Position numbers and translations under genes: made by a program. The notes below the pieces were generated by a model. It saw only the letters and a program-made list of their open reading frames with translations, was not told the origin of the DNA and did not search any database. A stretch of 64,000 nt of DNA from Candidatus Nanopelagicales bacterium (lineage in GTDB: Bacteria > Actinomycetota > Actinomycetes > S36-B12). Shown here one piece after another: positions 32,693 through 41,869 of the stretch. Within the stretch, counting starts at the first letter, position 1. Every line of letters starts with the position of its first letter. The stretch spans positions 62,001-126,000 of the forward strand of contig JAGYJP010000003.1 in assembly GCA_018402075.1 (NCBI GenBank), given 5' to 3'.

Positions 32693-34231
32693 TCAAGGCC
32701 TAGTCAAAGCGTCAGTGGCAAGCGGGTCAATATGCAAGTGATCTTCTTTACCCACGCGACGCTCAATTCCGTCTAACACTTGAAGGTTGACTTTGTGTTC
32801 CTCCGATAACTCCACGGGGTACACACCGTCAAAGCAGGCCCGACACAAATTGTCCTTGGGAACATGAGTGGATTCAATGAGAGCATCGAGTTCAACAAAA
32901 GCCAGCGAATCCGCACCAATGGACGCGCAAATCTCCTGCACCGTGAGGCCATTGGCGATGAGTTCTGCACGCGAAGCAAAATCAATTCCATAAAAGCACG
33001 GCCATTTCACCGGTGGACTGGAGATTCGGACATGGACCTCCTTGGCACCGGCCTCACGCAGCATGCGCACCAAAGCCCGTTGGGTGTTTCCGCGCACAAT
33101 CGAGTCGTCTACAACAACGAGTCGCTGTCCGGCAATTACTTCCTTGAGTGGATTAAGTTTTAGTCGAATACCAAGTTGACGAATTGTTTGTGATGGCTGA
33201 ATAAATGTTCGACCCACATACGAGTTCTTCACGAGTCCTTCGGCAAAACTAATGCCCGATTCCTGGGCATAACCGATTGCGGCATAGCGTCCCGACTCCG
33301 GAACTGGAATGACGAGGTCCGCGTCAACAGGATGCTCGCGCGCCAACTGTCGACCAATATCGACTCGAGCGGCGTGAACGCTTCGACCCGCAATAGACGT
33401 ATCAGGTCGCGCCAAATACACGTACTCGAACAGGCAACCTTTGGGTGCCGCCTCGGCAAACCTGTGCGATCGAAGTCCTTCACTATCTATCACGACCAAC
33501 TCACCGGGTTCGATCTCGCGAACAACCGAAGCTCCCACGATGTCCAACGCCGCCGACTCACTGGCAACCACCCAGCCGTTTTCTAGCCGGCCTAGGACCA
33601 GCGGCCGGATTCCCTGGGGATCGCGTGCGGCATAGAGGGTGGTGTCGTCCATAAACACCAAAGAAAAAGCACCTTTGGCTAGCGGCAACTCCAGCATGGC
33701 TGCCGCTTCCAGGGACAGGTCCGGATGCGCGGCAAGAAGTGCGGTCAAGATCTCAGTATCGGTTGTCGCTTGAATGCCCGCGTTGAGTGGAAGTTCACCG
33801 GAATCCGTCTGGAGTTCAATGATCCGCTTACGTAACTCCGCTGTGTTGGTCAAATTACCATTGTGACCTAATGCCAAATGACCGGTTGCGGTGGTGCGAA
33901 AAGTTGGCTGAGCATTCTCCCAGATACTTGCGCCTGTTGTGGAGTAGCGCGTGTGCCCAATTGCAACGTAGCCGTACAGCGAATCAAGTGCACCTTCATT
34001 GAAAACTTGTGAGACCAGACCCATGTCTTTATACACAACAATCCGCGAGCCATCGCTGACCGCCATACCCGCTGATTCCTGACCACGATGCTGCAATGCG
34101 TACAGACCGAAGTAGGTGAGTTTAGAAACTTCTTCGCCCGGGGCCCACACACCAAAAACACCGCAGGCATCCTGCGGGCCCATTTCACCAGGGAGGAGAT
34201 CGTGGGTCAGTAGACCATCACCGCGAGGCAC
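32693..34231 (-). CDS. purF: Amidophosphoribosyltransferase
   Basis: A 512-residue enzyme making phosphoribosylamine from PRPP and glutamine, the committed purine step. The nucleophile is Cys 23 in DACGVFGVW, exposed after loss of a 22-residue propeptide. The PRPP site is LVVVDDSIVRGNT. Cys in KGCLFEY, WPCFYG and NLCRACFDG correspond to the iron-sulfur cluster ligands of the Bacillus-type enzyme. It is followed by purM in the same operon. A Doc-type pair separates it from the sterol-carrier/purL group. Confidence 0.97.
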   Translation of the reverse strand: MPRGDGLLTHDLLPGEMGPQDACGVFGVWAPGEEVSKLTYFGLYALQHRGQESAGMAVSDGSRIVVYKDMGLVSQVFNEGALDSLYGYVAIGHTRYSTTGASIWENAQPTFRTTATGHLALGHNGNLTNTAELRKRIIELQTDSGELPLNAGIQATTDTEILTALLAAHPDLSLEAAAMLELPLAKGAFSLVFMDDTTLYAARDPQGIRPLVLGRLENGWVVASESAALDIVGASVVREIEPGELVVIDSEGLRSHRFAEAAPKGCLFEYVYLARPDTSIAGRSVHAARVDIGRQLAREHPVDADLVIPVPESGRYAAIGYAQESGISFAEGLVKNSYVGRTFIQPSQTIRQLGIRLKLNPLKEVIAGQRLVVVDDSIVRGNTQRALVRMLREAGAKEVHVRISSPPVKWPCFYGIDFASRAELIANGLTVQEICASIGADSLAFVELDALIESTHVPKDNLCRACFDGVYPVELSEEHKVNLQVLDGIERRVGKEDHLHIDPLATDALTRP

Positions 34232-34284
34232 AGCCCCAGCCTACGCGAGTTGCATCTTGATCATGACATTGATCAACAGGTTCG

Positions 34285-34653
34285 TCACGGCCTAGGGTGC
34301 AAGTGGCCCTGAATCCAATCTGCGAGCGCTGGAAGTTCCATTCGCCCTTCTGCAACGGCGATCACCGTGTCATAGATTTCATCTTCCGTTCCTCGGAGGT
34401 CAAAAAAATTGATTCGCGCAAATGCAACCGAACACATCCAACTCAAGCGCTTGTTCCCGTCGATCATTGGATGATTGCGATTAATTCCATGCATGACGGC
34501 GGCGATTTTTAACTCAAGTGTCGGGTATATCTCTTCACCAAAAGCACTGGTACCCGGACGCCCAACTGCGGAAGCCAGGAGCCCTAAGTCGCGGGCGTAT
34601 AGACCCATACTTTCAGCGAGCACAACAGCATCTTCGATCTCGAGGTATCGCAT
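34285..34653 (-). CDS. Doc-type (death-on-curing, Fic fold) toxin
   Basis: A 122-residue Fic/Doc protein. The catalytic loop reads HPMIDGNKRLSW, with the family His, Asp, Asn, Lys and Arg in place. In Doc proteins this loop transfers phosphate to elongation factor Tu; in Fic proteins it transfers AMP. The short length and N-terminal IEDAVVLAE fit Doc. AGGGGAG precedes ATG 34653. The gene follows its presumed antitoxin by 10 bp and lies inside the purine region between purF and the sterol-carrier gene. Confidence 0.88.
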   Translation of the reverse strand: MRYLEIEDAVVLAESMGLYARDLGLLASAVGRPGTSAFGEEIYPTLELKIAAVMHGINRNHPMIDGNKRLSWMCSVAFARINFFDLRGTEDEIYDTVIAVAEGRMELPALADWIQGHLHPRP

Positions 34654-34663
34654 GAGATCGGAT

Positions 34664-34867
34664 TCACTCCCCTAAGCGTCGAAGTGCTTCGGCGTCTCGC
34701 TCCATGATCTCGTCGGCAATGTCTCTCATGAGGGTGGATCGCTCAGAACGACTGATTCGATCAAGGACAGCCATTCGCGCCACTTCATGCATGGATCGGT
34801 GCTCCCGTTCAGCCTGTCGGCGGAGCGCCTCGGTCTCTTCTTCGGTCAATCGCAGTGTCATAGCCAT
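34664..34867 (-). CDS. Ribbon-helix-helix-type antitoxin
   Basis: A 67-residue protein with an N-terminal MAMTLRLTEEETEALRRQAE that fits a ribbon-helix-helix DNA-binding strand and helix. A charged helical tail (MRDIADEIMERDAEALRRLG) is suitable for covering the toxin. ATG 34861 is an alternative start. A 17-bp palindrome at 34876-34892 immediately upstream is the likely operator. The pairing with the Doc-type toxin is by position and size. Confidence 0.8.
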   Translation of the reverse strand: MAMTLRLTEEETEALRRQAEREHRSMHEVARMAVLDRISRSERSTLMRDIADEIMERDAEALRRLGE

Positions 34868-34875
34868 ATCAAAAC

Positions 34876-34892
34876 GGTATCAAATTGATACC
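34876..34892 (-). promoter_or_regulatory. Operator palindrome of the Doc-type pair
   Basis: GGTATCAAATTGATACC is a perfect 8-bp inverted repeat around one central base, ending 9 bp before the antitoxin ATG. On the minus strand TTGTCT lies just before it and GATACC forms its distal end. The same elements (TTGTCT and GATACC) occur in the HigBA-type operator at 6739-6754. Confidence 0.55.
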
Positions 34893-34894
34893 AC

Positions 34895-35248
34895 TTAGAC
34901 AAGGGGGAAGTAGGCCGAGAGATCTGATCTCTCCCCGCTGGCAATGAGTGACCCGCCGGCAACCGCCTGCTCCCAGGTCAACTCCCCCAAGGCCAAAGCC
35001 ACCAAGGTGTGCGAATCTGTTTCCACCACGGCAGAAGGAGTCCCGCGGCGGTGGGTGTGACCGGCTACCACCTGAATTGCAGCATACGGTGGAATTCGCA
35101 GCTCAACGCTGCGACCGGGTGCTACTTCTGACAGTTCCGCAAGGATCGCCTTTACCGCCGCGCGCTCACGTTCACGCTCTGGTTTTTCTCCCGCCTGATA
35201 ACTGGCCAAAAGGGTAAGTAATGATTCATGGTCGTACGGTGCCAGCAT
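34895..35248 (-). CDS. Sterol-carrier-like family protein
   Basis: A 117-residue protein of the actinobacterial sterol-carrier-family group, with VELRIPPYAAIQVVAG, then a THRRGTPSAVVETDSHTLVA strand pair and the ELTWEQAVAGG helix. The SCP2-like fold binds lipids, but its role beside purine genes is unknown. It starts 2 bp after the purL stop, so it is in the same transcript. The association with purF and purL in actinobacteria is from memory and supports the call. Confidence 0.82.
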   Translation of the reverse strand: MLAPYDHESLLTLLASYQAGEKPERERERAAVKAILAELSEVAPGRSVELRIPPYAAIQVVAGHTHRRGTPSAVVETDSHTLVALALGELTWEQAVAGGSLIASGERSDLSAYFPLV

Positions 35249-35250
35249 GA

Positions 35251-37542
35251 TCAGGAGTTGAAAATCGCTGGCAAAGTGGCTTCGTGGGTCTGGCGCAGTT
35301 GCTCAAGCGTGAGGGTGAAGTAGTCCCCCATGACAATCACCTGTTTGTCAGGGAATCCAGAATCAACACCCAGCCCCGAGTCAACAACCCCTACCCGTTC
35401 GGCGGGCAGTCCGCGGGCCGCACACATTTCGGTGAAACGAAGTTCCTCACTACGAGGGATCACCACAACCGCTCGACCGGTGCTTTCGGCATAAAGGAAA
35501 ATAAACGGCTCAATATTGTCTGGGATCCACAGGCGAGCACCCGTACCTGCACGCATTGCCATCTCGGCAATTGCGATTGCGAAACCGCCATCGGAAATAT
35601 CGTGGGCTGCGGTGATCATGCCGTCACGTGAGGCCGCTACCAAAATCTCACCGAGTAATTTTTCCCGTTGCAGATCTACTTTCGGAGGAATGCCACCTAG
35701 GTGGCCGTGAATATGCGCCCACTCACTTCCACCGAATTCATCTGAGGTGTCACCCAGGACATAAATTAATTCACCGTCGGAATCCTTACTCCACGCCATG
35801 GGGGTGCGTCGCTCAACGTCGTCAATCACCCCGAGAACTCCCACTACGGGTGTGGGATGAATCGCCGTTTCACCTGTTTGGTTATAAAAGGAAACATTGC
35901 CGCCGGTCACAGGAATACCCAACTCCAAGCAACCGTCTGCCAACCCACGAGTTGCCTCGGCGAATTGCCACATCACTTCAGGATCCTCAGGTGACCCAAA
36001 GTTCAAACAATTGGTCACCGCAAGTGGAATTGCGCCGCTCACACTCACATTTCGATATGACTCAGCGAGGGCTAACTTCGCACCATTGTAGGGATCAAGT
36101 TTTGTAAATCTTGCATTGCAATCGGTGGCGATTGCAACACCTAGTCCGGTTTCTTCGTCAATCCGGATCATGCCGGTGTCTTCTGGTTGTGCAAGAACCG
36201 TGTTGCCCAGTACATAGCGGTCATATTGAGATGTGACCCACGCTTTGGAAGCCAGATTCGGTGCACCAATAAGTTGCAGCAAGGCTTCTTTCAGGTGTTC
36301 ACCCGATTCGGGTCGGGGAATCACACTTGCTGTTGGTTCATTGGCCTGAAGGGCGTCTTGCCAGGACGGCCGGTGATACGGACGTTCGTACACCGGACCT
36401 TCGTGGGCAACTGTGCGCGGTGGGACATTAACAATTTCTTCGCCGTGCCACTGCACCACCAGTTTGCCCGTATCGGTCACTTCACCGATCACAACCGCTT
36501 CAACATCCCACTTTGCACAAATCTCCATGAACGCATCAATGTGCCCCGGTGTGACGATTGCACACATGCGCTCCTGGGATTCGCTCATAAGAATTTCTTC
36601 GGGTGACAGCGAGGCATCACGTAACGGGACGCGATCAAGCCACACATGCATTCCGCCCTCACCATTAGAGGCGAGTTCACTTGTTGCACAGGAAATACCC
36701 GCACCACCAAGATCCTGAATACCCTCCACCAAGCCCGCATGAAGAACCTCGAGCGTTGCTTCAATGAGCAACTTCTCCATAAATGGATCGCCCACCTGAA
36801 CACTGGGTCGCTTAGCGGGGCCATCTGCATCAAATGTTTCTGATGCCAATACCGAGACACCGCCGATTCCATCTCCTCCGGTGCGAGCACCGTAAAGAAC
36901 AACGAGGTTACCCACACCCTTAGCACTGGCTAGGTGAATATCTTCATGTTTCATGGCTCCCACACACAGTGCGTTCACCAACGGGTTCCCCGCATAACTC
37001 TCGTCAAAAACCAACTCGCCACCAATATTGGGGAGTCCCAAACAATTGCCATAGCCGCCCACTCCCGCGATCACCCCGGGAAGAACGCGATGGGTGTCCG
37101 GGGCATCTGCTGGACCGAATCGGAGCGGATCCATGACAGCTAGTGGTCGCGCACCCATGGAAATAATGTCGCGCACAATTCCGCCGATACCGGTTGCCGC
37201 ACCTTGGTATGGCTCTACGTAAGACGGGTGATTATGGGATTCAACCTTGAATGTGACCGCCCAACCTTGGCCAATATCCACCACGCCGGCGTTCTCACCA
37301 ATGCCCACAAGTAGAGCATCAGTTTTGGGTGCCTTGTCGCCGAATTGGCGCAGGTGCACCTTGCTGGATTTATATGAACAATGCTCACTCCACATGACGG
37401 AGTACATGGCTAGCTCACTACTTGTTGGTCTGCGCCCAAGAATTTCCTTAATGCGTTCGTATTCGTCAGGCTTCAGGCCCAACTCCGCAAATGGTTGCTC
37501 AAGATCGGGTTGTTCAGATGCATGGGACACCGAGTCGATCAT
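35251..37542 (-). CDS. purL: Phosphoribosylformylglycinamidine synthase subunit PurL
   Basis: A 763-residue small-type PurL, which works with PurQ (glutaminase) and PurS to make FGAM from FGAR. Catalytic His 54 lies in [11 protein letters not shown]. Internal duplicated ATP-binding motifs include GVDSG and GDSE-like loops; [11 protein letters not shown] and [15 protein letters not shown] mark the synthetase domains. Length separates it from the large 1,300-residue form. Its ATG overlaps the purQ stop by 4 bp. Confidence 0.97.
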   Translation of the reverse strand: MIDSVSHASEQPDLEQPFAELGLKPDEYERIKEILGRRPTSSELAMYSVMWSEHCSYKSSKVHLRQFGDKAPKTDALLVGIGENAGVVDIGQGWAVTFKVESHNHPSYVEPYQGAATGIGGIVRDIISMGARPLAVMDPLRFGPADAPDTHRVLPGVIAGVGGYGNCLGLPNIGGELVFDESYAGNPLVNALCVGAMKHEDIHLASAKGVGNLVVLYGARTGGDGIGGVSVLASETFDADGPAKRPSVQVGDPFMEKLLIEATLEVLHAGLVEGIQDLGGAGISCATSELASNGEGGMHVWLDRVPLRDASLSPEEILMSESQERMCAIVTPGHIDAFMEICAKWDVEAVVIGEVTDTGKLVVQWHGEEIVNVPPRTVAHEGPVYERPYHRPSWQDALQANEPTASVIPRPESGEHLKEALLQLIGAPNLASKAWVTSQYDRYVLGNTVLAQPEDTGMIRIDEETGLGVAIATDCNARFTKLDPYNGAKLALAESYRNVSVSGAIPLAVTNCLNFGSPEDPEVMWQFAEATRGLADGCLELGIPVTGGNVSFYNQTGETAIHPTPVVGVLGVIDDVERRTPMAWSKDSDGELIYVLGDTSDEFGGSEWAHIHGHLGGIPPKVDLQREKLLGEILVAASRDGMITAAHDISDGGFAIAIAEMAMRAGTGARLWIPDNIEPFIFLYAESTGRAVVVIPRSEELRFTEMCAARGLPAERVGVVDSGLGVDSGFPDKQVIVMGDYFTLTLEQLRQTHEATLPAIFNS

Positions 37543-38237
37543 GATGCACCCACCAACGCCCGAACAGCGCTAGTGAAAAAAGGAATTCCATCAAGGCTCG
37601 GGCCGGTGAGTGCTTCGACAGCATGCTCGGGGTGCGGCATGAGACCAACAACATTGCCGCGGGCATTTGATATTCCGGCAATATCGCGATAGCTGCCATT
37701 GGGGTTCACTTCTTGGTAGGTGGCAATTACTCGGCCTTCCGCAAAAAGTTGGTCCAGAGTTTTTTCATCGGCAACATAGCCGCCCTCACCATTTTTCAAT
37801 GGGATCACAATCTCCTGCCCTACCTCAAAGTCACTCGTCCAGAAAGTGTCCGTTGATTCAATCCGCAGTTTTTGATCCCGACAAATGAAATGGCGGTGAT
37901 CATTGCGAGTTAATGCGCCTGGAAGTAAGTGGCTTTCACAAAGAATCTGGAAACCATTACAGATGCCCAGTACGGGTAACCCCTGCTGTGCTTTCTCAAT
38001 GATCACGGACATGACCGGCGCGAATTTCGCGATTGCTCCGCACCGTAAATAGTCACCATAAGAGAATCCACCCGGGAGGACAACGGCATCGACATTCTTT
38101 AGGTCACTGTCACCATGCCAGAGTTCAATTGCCTGTCCACCTGCAATGCGAATTGCGCGAGCTGCGTCTCTGTCGTCGAGGGATCCGGGGAAAGTCACCA
38201 CACCAATGCGAACCGAATCTATGCGAGCGCTCACCAT
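37539..38237 (-). CDS. purQ: Phosphoribosylformylglycinamidine synthase subunit PurQ
   Basis: A 232-residue class I glutamine amidotransferase supplying ammonia to PurL. The nucleophile is Cys 93 in [11 protein letters not shown]; the His of [11 protein letters not shown] and the nearby Glu complete the triad. [10 protein letters not shown] is the family loop near the start. It overlaps purS (TAATG) on one side and purL (ATGA) on the other, giving a tightly coupled purS-purQ-purL set. Confidence 0.97.
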   Translation of the reverse strand: MVSARIDSVRIGVVTFPGSLDDRDAARAIRIAGGQAIELWHGDSDLKNVDAVVLPGGFSYGDYLRCGAIAKFAPVMSVIIEKAQQGLPVLGICNGFQILCESHLLPGALTRNDHRHFICRDQKLRIESTDTFWTSDFEVGQEIVIPLKNGEGGYVADEKTLDQLFAEGRVIATYQEVNPNGSYRDIAGISNARGNVVGLMPHPEHAVEALTGPSLDGIPFFTSAVRALVGAS

Positions 38238-38482
38238 TACTCCACAACCGTGAGGGTGAAATCCTCAATGACCGGGTTACTTAAAAGTTCACCTGCGAGT
38301 TTCTCGAGCGTAGCCGCACGCTCTGCATCAAATTCGCCATCGAGATCAATAACGAACTGCTTGCCTTGGCGAACATCGGTGACACCAACAAGTCCCAACC
38401 GGCCTAGCGCCCCCTGCACCGCACGGCCCTGGGGGTCAAGAATCTCTGGTTTTAGCATGACGTTCACAACGACGCGGGCCAC
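38237..38482 (-). CDS. purS: Phosphoribosylformylglycinamidine synthase subunit PurS
   Basis: An 81-residue protein starting at GTG 38482 with [20 protein letters not shown], the normal PurS N-terminus. AGGAG lies 5 bp before, so the open frame up to 38527 is not used. PurS bridges PurQ and PurL and forms an ammonia channel. It is the first gene of the purSQL group, and no riboswitch-like structure was seen in the short gap to galE. Confidence 0.94.
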   Translation of the reverse strand: MARVVVNVMLKPEILDPQGRAVQGALGRLGLVGVTDVRQGKQFVIDLDGEFDAERAATLEKLAGELLSNPVIEDFTLTVVE

Positions 38483-38542
38483 TTGTTCTCCTGATTTTCG
38501 TGGATATTTCACACTCAGATAACTCAACTCTATCGGTGCAGG

Positions 38543-39508
38543 TCAGTTGATGACTTTCCCCCAAGCTGACCAAGCCGAGCTCACCATCGATCGCACATCA
38601 TGTGTGGCCGACCATTGTAATTTTTCGGCGCTGAGATCGACATTGGCAAAGGATGCCGGGGGATCCCCTGCCCGGCGCCCCACTATTTCAGGGTTAATGT
38701 CCTTACCCAAAACCTCGGCCACGACGGCCATGACTTGAGCCACGCTAACACCTTGGCCGCGTCCAATATTGATGGCGAGGTTGGCTTCTCCATGCTCACA
38801 CAAGCGCACTGCCTCACCGTGAGCTCCCGCGAGATCTTCCACATGGATGTAATCCCGAATACAGGTGCCATCAGGGGTGGGGTAATCATCGCCAAAGATC
38901 TTGGGTCGCTCACCATTGCCAAGTGCTCGAAACACCATGGGGATCAGATTGTTCACACTGTTGTCCCCGAGGGAGTCATTCGCAGCCCCCGCAACATTGA
39001 AATATCGCAAGGCGATCCAATTCATGCCCCAACTCGTGGCCAGATCTTTGGCAAGCCATTCGCCAATTACTTTTGTTTCACCGTACGGAGATTCGGGTCG
39101 CAATGGCTCCGATTCAGTAATCGGATTCGATTGAGGTGTTCCATACACGGCAGCCGAAGAGGAATATACAAAATTCTTCACCCCCACAACGTGCATGGCC
39201 TCCAATAATGAGATCAATCCCGTGACATTCTCGGAGTAGTAATACAGCGGAATCTCTACGGATTCTCCGGCAGCTTTTTTAGCGGCCAAGTGCACCACAC
39301 CTGTGACATGGTGATCACGCAGTGCTTTTTCCATTGTTAATCGATCAGCGATATCCGCTTCAATAATGATGACTTCCTCCGGAATCCGAGTGCGCAACCC
39401 CGCCGAGAAATTATCAAGAACAATCGGGGTAATCCCTCTTTGGAGTAAGTCGCGCACAACATGAGCACCGATATACCCCGCTCCTCCAGTAATCAGCCAT
39501 GTACTCAT
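38543..39508 (-). CDS. galE: UDP-glucose 4-epimerase
   Basis: A 321-residue extended short-chain dehydrogenase. The NAD motif GGAGYIGAHVV, the SSAAVYG strand with the catalytic Ser and the YGETK motif (Tyr and Lys) are in place. RYFNVAGA and DGTCIRDYIHVEDLA are typical GalE segments. It interconverts UDP-glucose and UDP-galactose for envelope sugars. ATG 39508 is preferred over the open frame from 39550, which would overlap purC. It lies between purC and purS, so the purine genes are not one uninterrupted set. Confidence 0.95.
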   Translation of the reverse strand: MSTWLITGGAGYIGAHVVRDLLQRGITPIVLDNFSAGLRTRIPEEVIIIEADIADRLTMEKALRDHHVTGVVHLAAKKAAGESVEIPLYYYSENVTGLISLLEAMHVVGVKNFVYSSSAAVYGTPQSNPITESEPLRPESPYGETKVIGEWLAKDLATSWGMNWIALRYFNVAGAANDSLGDNSVNNLIPMVFRALGNGERPKIFGDDYPTPDGTCIRDYIHVEDLAGAHGEAVRLCEHGEANLAINIGRGQGVSVAQVMAVVAEVLGKDINPEIVGRRAGDPPASFANVDLSAEKLQWSATHDVRSMVSSAWSAWGKVIN

Positions 39509-39518
39509 GAGTGAGCAC

Positions 39519-40409
39519 TCATTCGAACTTGTTCCCCGTGATGCGTTCATAAGCCTGAACGTACTTTTCGCGAGTTTTTTCCACGATCTCTGCCGGAAGT
39601 GGCGGTGGCGCCTCCCCCGAATCCTTATTCCACCCTGATGCAGGCGAGGTCAGCCAATCTCGAACAAATTGTTTATCAAATGATGGCTGGGTACCACCAG
39701 GACTCCATTGGTCCTTTTCCCAGTATCGGGATGAATCAGGGGTGAGGACTTCATCGCCTAAAACAATGCGACCCTTGTACTTTCCACCAAGTGCTACACC
39801 GAATTCGAACTTTGTGTCTGCCAAAAGTAAGCCTCGTCGTTCCATTTTCTCGGCCGCATACTCATATACAGACAGTGACAGGCGCTTCAATTCCTGCGCT
39901 TCTTCCTGTCCCAGTTCGACAATGACTTCGTCGTAAGTGATGTTGACATCGTGATCGCCGACCGCCGCTTTGGTCGCCGGTGTGAAAAGAGGTTTAGGCA
40001 ATAGTGCTCCATCTTTGAGTCCCGGTGGTAAACCCTGTCCGCAAATTTTGCGCTCGCGCAGATAATCCGTATAGCCCGAACCGGCCAAGTATCCGCGCAC
40101 AACGCATTCCACGGGAAACATCTCCAGCGGCTCGCACACCACTGCGCGACCTTCAACAGATTTAGGCACCTTTGAGGTTGTGGTGTGGTTGTACACCAGC
40201 CCCTCTAATTGGGAGAACCACCATTGGGATATACCGTTGAGGATTCTGCCTTTGTCCGGGATTTCGGTAGGGAGAATCCAGTCATAAGCGGAGATGCGGT
40301 CACTCGTAATGAGTAAGAACCGACCTTGGGAGTTGCGATAAATGTCGCGGACCTTGCCCGAGTAGACATGTTCATAACCTTCGGGAAGATCGTAATTACT
40401 TGTGATCAC
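39519..40409 (-). CDS. purC: Phosphoribosylaminoimidazole-succinocarboxamide synthase
   Basis: A 296-residue SAICAR synthetase. The start has HVYSGKVRDIYRNSQGRFLL, then SDRISAYDWILPTEIPDKG, the normal family opening. VRGYLAGSG and LADTKFEFG mark the ATP and CAIR sites, followed by DEVLTPDSSRYW. It joins aspartate to CAIR. Its start overlaps the purB stop by 4 bp; the order purB-purC suits coupled translation. Confidence 0.97.
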   Translation of the reverse strand: MITSNYDLPEGYEHVYSGKVRDIYRNSQGRFLLITSDRISAYDWILPTEIPDKGRILNGISQWWFSQLEGLVYNHTTTSKVPKSVEGRAVVCEPLEMFPVECVVRGYLAGSGYTDYLRERKICGQGLPPGLKDGALLPKPLFTPATKAAVGDHDVNITYDEVIVELGQEEAQELKRLSLSVYEYAAEKMERRGLLLADTKFEFGVALGGKYKGRIVLGDEVLTPDSSRYWEKDQWSPGGTQPSFDKQFVRDWLTSPASGWNKDSGEAPPPLPAEIVEKTREKYVQAYERITGNKFE

Positions 40410-41845
40410 AGGATTCCGCTCGGTGAATAGGTGGCTGCCTCCGGATATGTATTCGAGATTATTTCCACTCGATCGGCAAGGTGTTTCACTTGATTGCGTG
40501 CGTCTCCGGTGAACTCAATAGGGTGCGCAAGAAGTGATTCCAACTCTGCCAGATCAAATGTCAACCGCGAATCACGTGCAAGTTGTTCCAGTAAATTATT
40601 TTCAGCATCTGGTGTTTCTCGCATTCGGAGAGCGGTTGCAACGGCATGCTCCTTGATAGCTTGATGGGCAACTTCACGGCCAACCCCCGACTGCACCGCT
40701 GCCATCAATATTTTGGTTGTTGCAAGGAACGGCAAGAATCGTTGTAACTCGCGGTCAATCATTGCGGGAAAAGCCCCAAATGCATCTAGGACTGTGAGGA
40801 ATGTTTCAAAAAGTCCATCGATTGCATAAAAGGAATCGGGCAGTGCCACTCGGCGAACAACCGAACAGGCAACATCGCCTTCATTCCACTGCTGACCGGC
40901 TAGATCAGCTGTCATGTTCATATAGCCGCGAAGAATTACGTGGAAACCATTAATGCGTTCACATGATCGGGCATTCATTTTGTGCGGCATGGCTGAAGAT
41001 CCAACCTGACCTGGAAGAAATCCTTCAGTGGCCAATTCTTGCCCTGCCATTAAGCGAACGGTTGTTGCGAAACTGGAAGGACCGGATGCCAATTGCACAA
41101 GCAGCGCTGTGACATCGAAATCAAGGGACCGTGGGTATACCTGACCGACACTGACAAATGTACGATCAAAACCAAGATGAGTCGCAATACGTGCCTCCAG
41201 AAGATGGAGAGATTCGTCGTTGCCATTAAGCAGGCTCAACATATCTTGGGCTGTGCCCACCGGGCCTTTGATTCCACGCAGCGGATACGAGTTCAGTAAG
41301 GCTTCAAGTCGATCGAAGGCAATGAGCAACTCTTCGGCGAAAGTAGCCATTCGTTTGCCCAAGGTAGTGATTTGAGCTGCAACATTGTGTGAGCGACCAG
41401 CCATGGCTTGTTCGGAGTAAGCAACCGCAAGGCCACTCAAGCGATCCAATGCCGCCACAGATTTAGTGCGCACCAATTCCAGGCTTGAACGAATTTGTAA
41501 CTGCTCAACATTTTCGGTCAGATCCCGTGAAGTCATGCCAAGGTGCGCATACTCATGTCCAGCTAAAGAGTTGAACTCCTCAATGCGCGCTTTGACATCG
41601 TGTTTTGTCACCCGCTCACGAGCATCAATTGAGTCCAGATCTACCGCGTCAATCACCGATTGGTAACGGTCAATTGCTCCGATAGGAATATCCACTCCGA
41701 GTTCGCTCTGCGCGCGCATTACTGCAACCCACAGCCTGCGTTCCATCCGGATTTTGTTTTGAGGGGACCAAATATGAACCATGTCTGCTGATGCGTATCG
41801 AGCAGCGAGAACATTGCTCGGGATATCAGCCTGGGGTGAGGTCAC
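40406..41845 (-). CDS. purB: Adenylosuccinate lyase
   Basis: A 479-residue fumarase/aspartase-superfamily enzyme acting twice in purine synthesis (SAICAR and adenylosuccinate cleavage). The signature loop reads GSSAMPHKMNARSCERINGF. The start NVLAARYASADMVHIWSPQN is typical. GTG 41845 has AGGAGG immediately before it with no spacing, which may reduce initiation, but no better start precedes the conserved region. It overlaps purC. Confidence 0.96.
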   Translation of the reverse strand: MTSPQADIPSNVLAARYASADMVHIWSPQNKIRMERRLWVAVMRAQSELGVDIPIGAIDRYQSVIDAVDLDSIDARERVTKHDVKARIEEFNSLAGHEYAHLGMTSRDLTENVEQLQIRSSLELVRTKSVAALDRLSGLAVAYSEQAMAGRSHNVAAQITTLGKRMATFAEELLIAFDRLEALLNSYPLRGIKGPVGTAQDMLSLLNGNDESLHLLEARIATHLGFDRTFVSVGQVYPRSLDFDVTALLVQLASGPSSFATTVRLMAGQELATEGFLPGQVGSSAMPHKMNARSCERINGFHVILRGYMNMTADLAGQQWNEGDVACSVVRRVALPDSFYAIDGLFETFLTVLDAFGAFPAMIDRELQRFLPFLATTKILMAAVQSGVGREVAHQAIKEHAVATALRMRETPDAENNLLEQLARDSRLTFDLAELESLLAHPIEFTGDARNQVKHLADRVEIISNTYPEAATYSPSGIL

Positions 41846-41869
41846 CCTCCTATCCTTCCACCTCAGTAT

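Noticed and set aside
34876..34892. Purine repressor (PurR) site
   Set aside because: The palindrome sits at the antitoxin gene and not at purF or purS, and its sequence does not look like the known PurR boxes.
38483..38560. Purine riboswitch in front of purS
   Set aside because: The gap to galE is short and no paired three-stem structure is visible.
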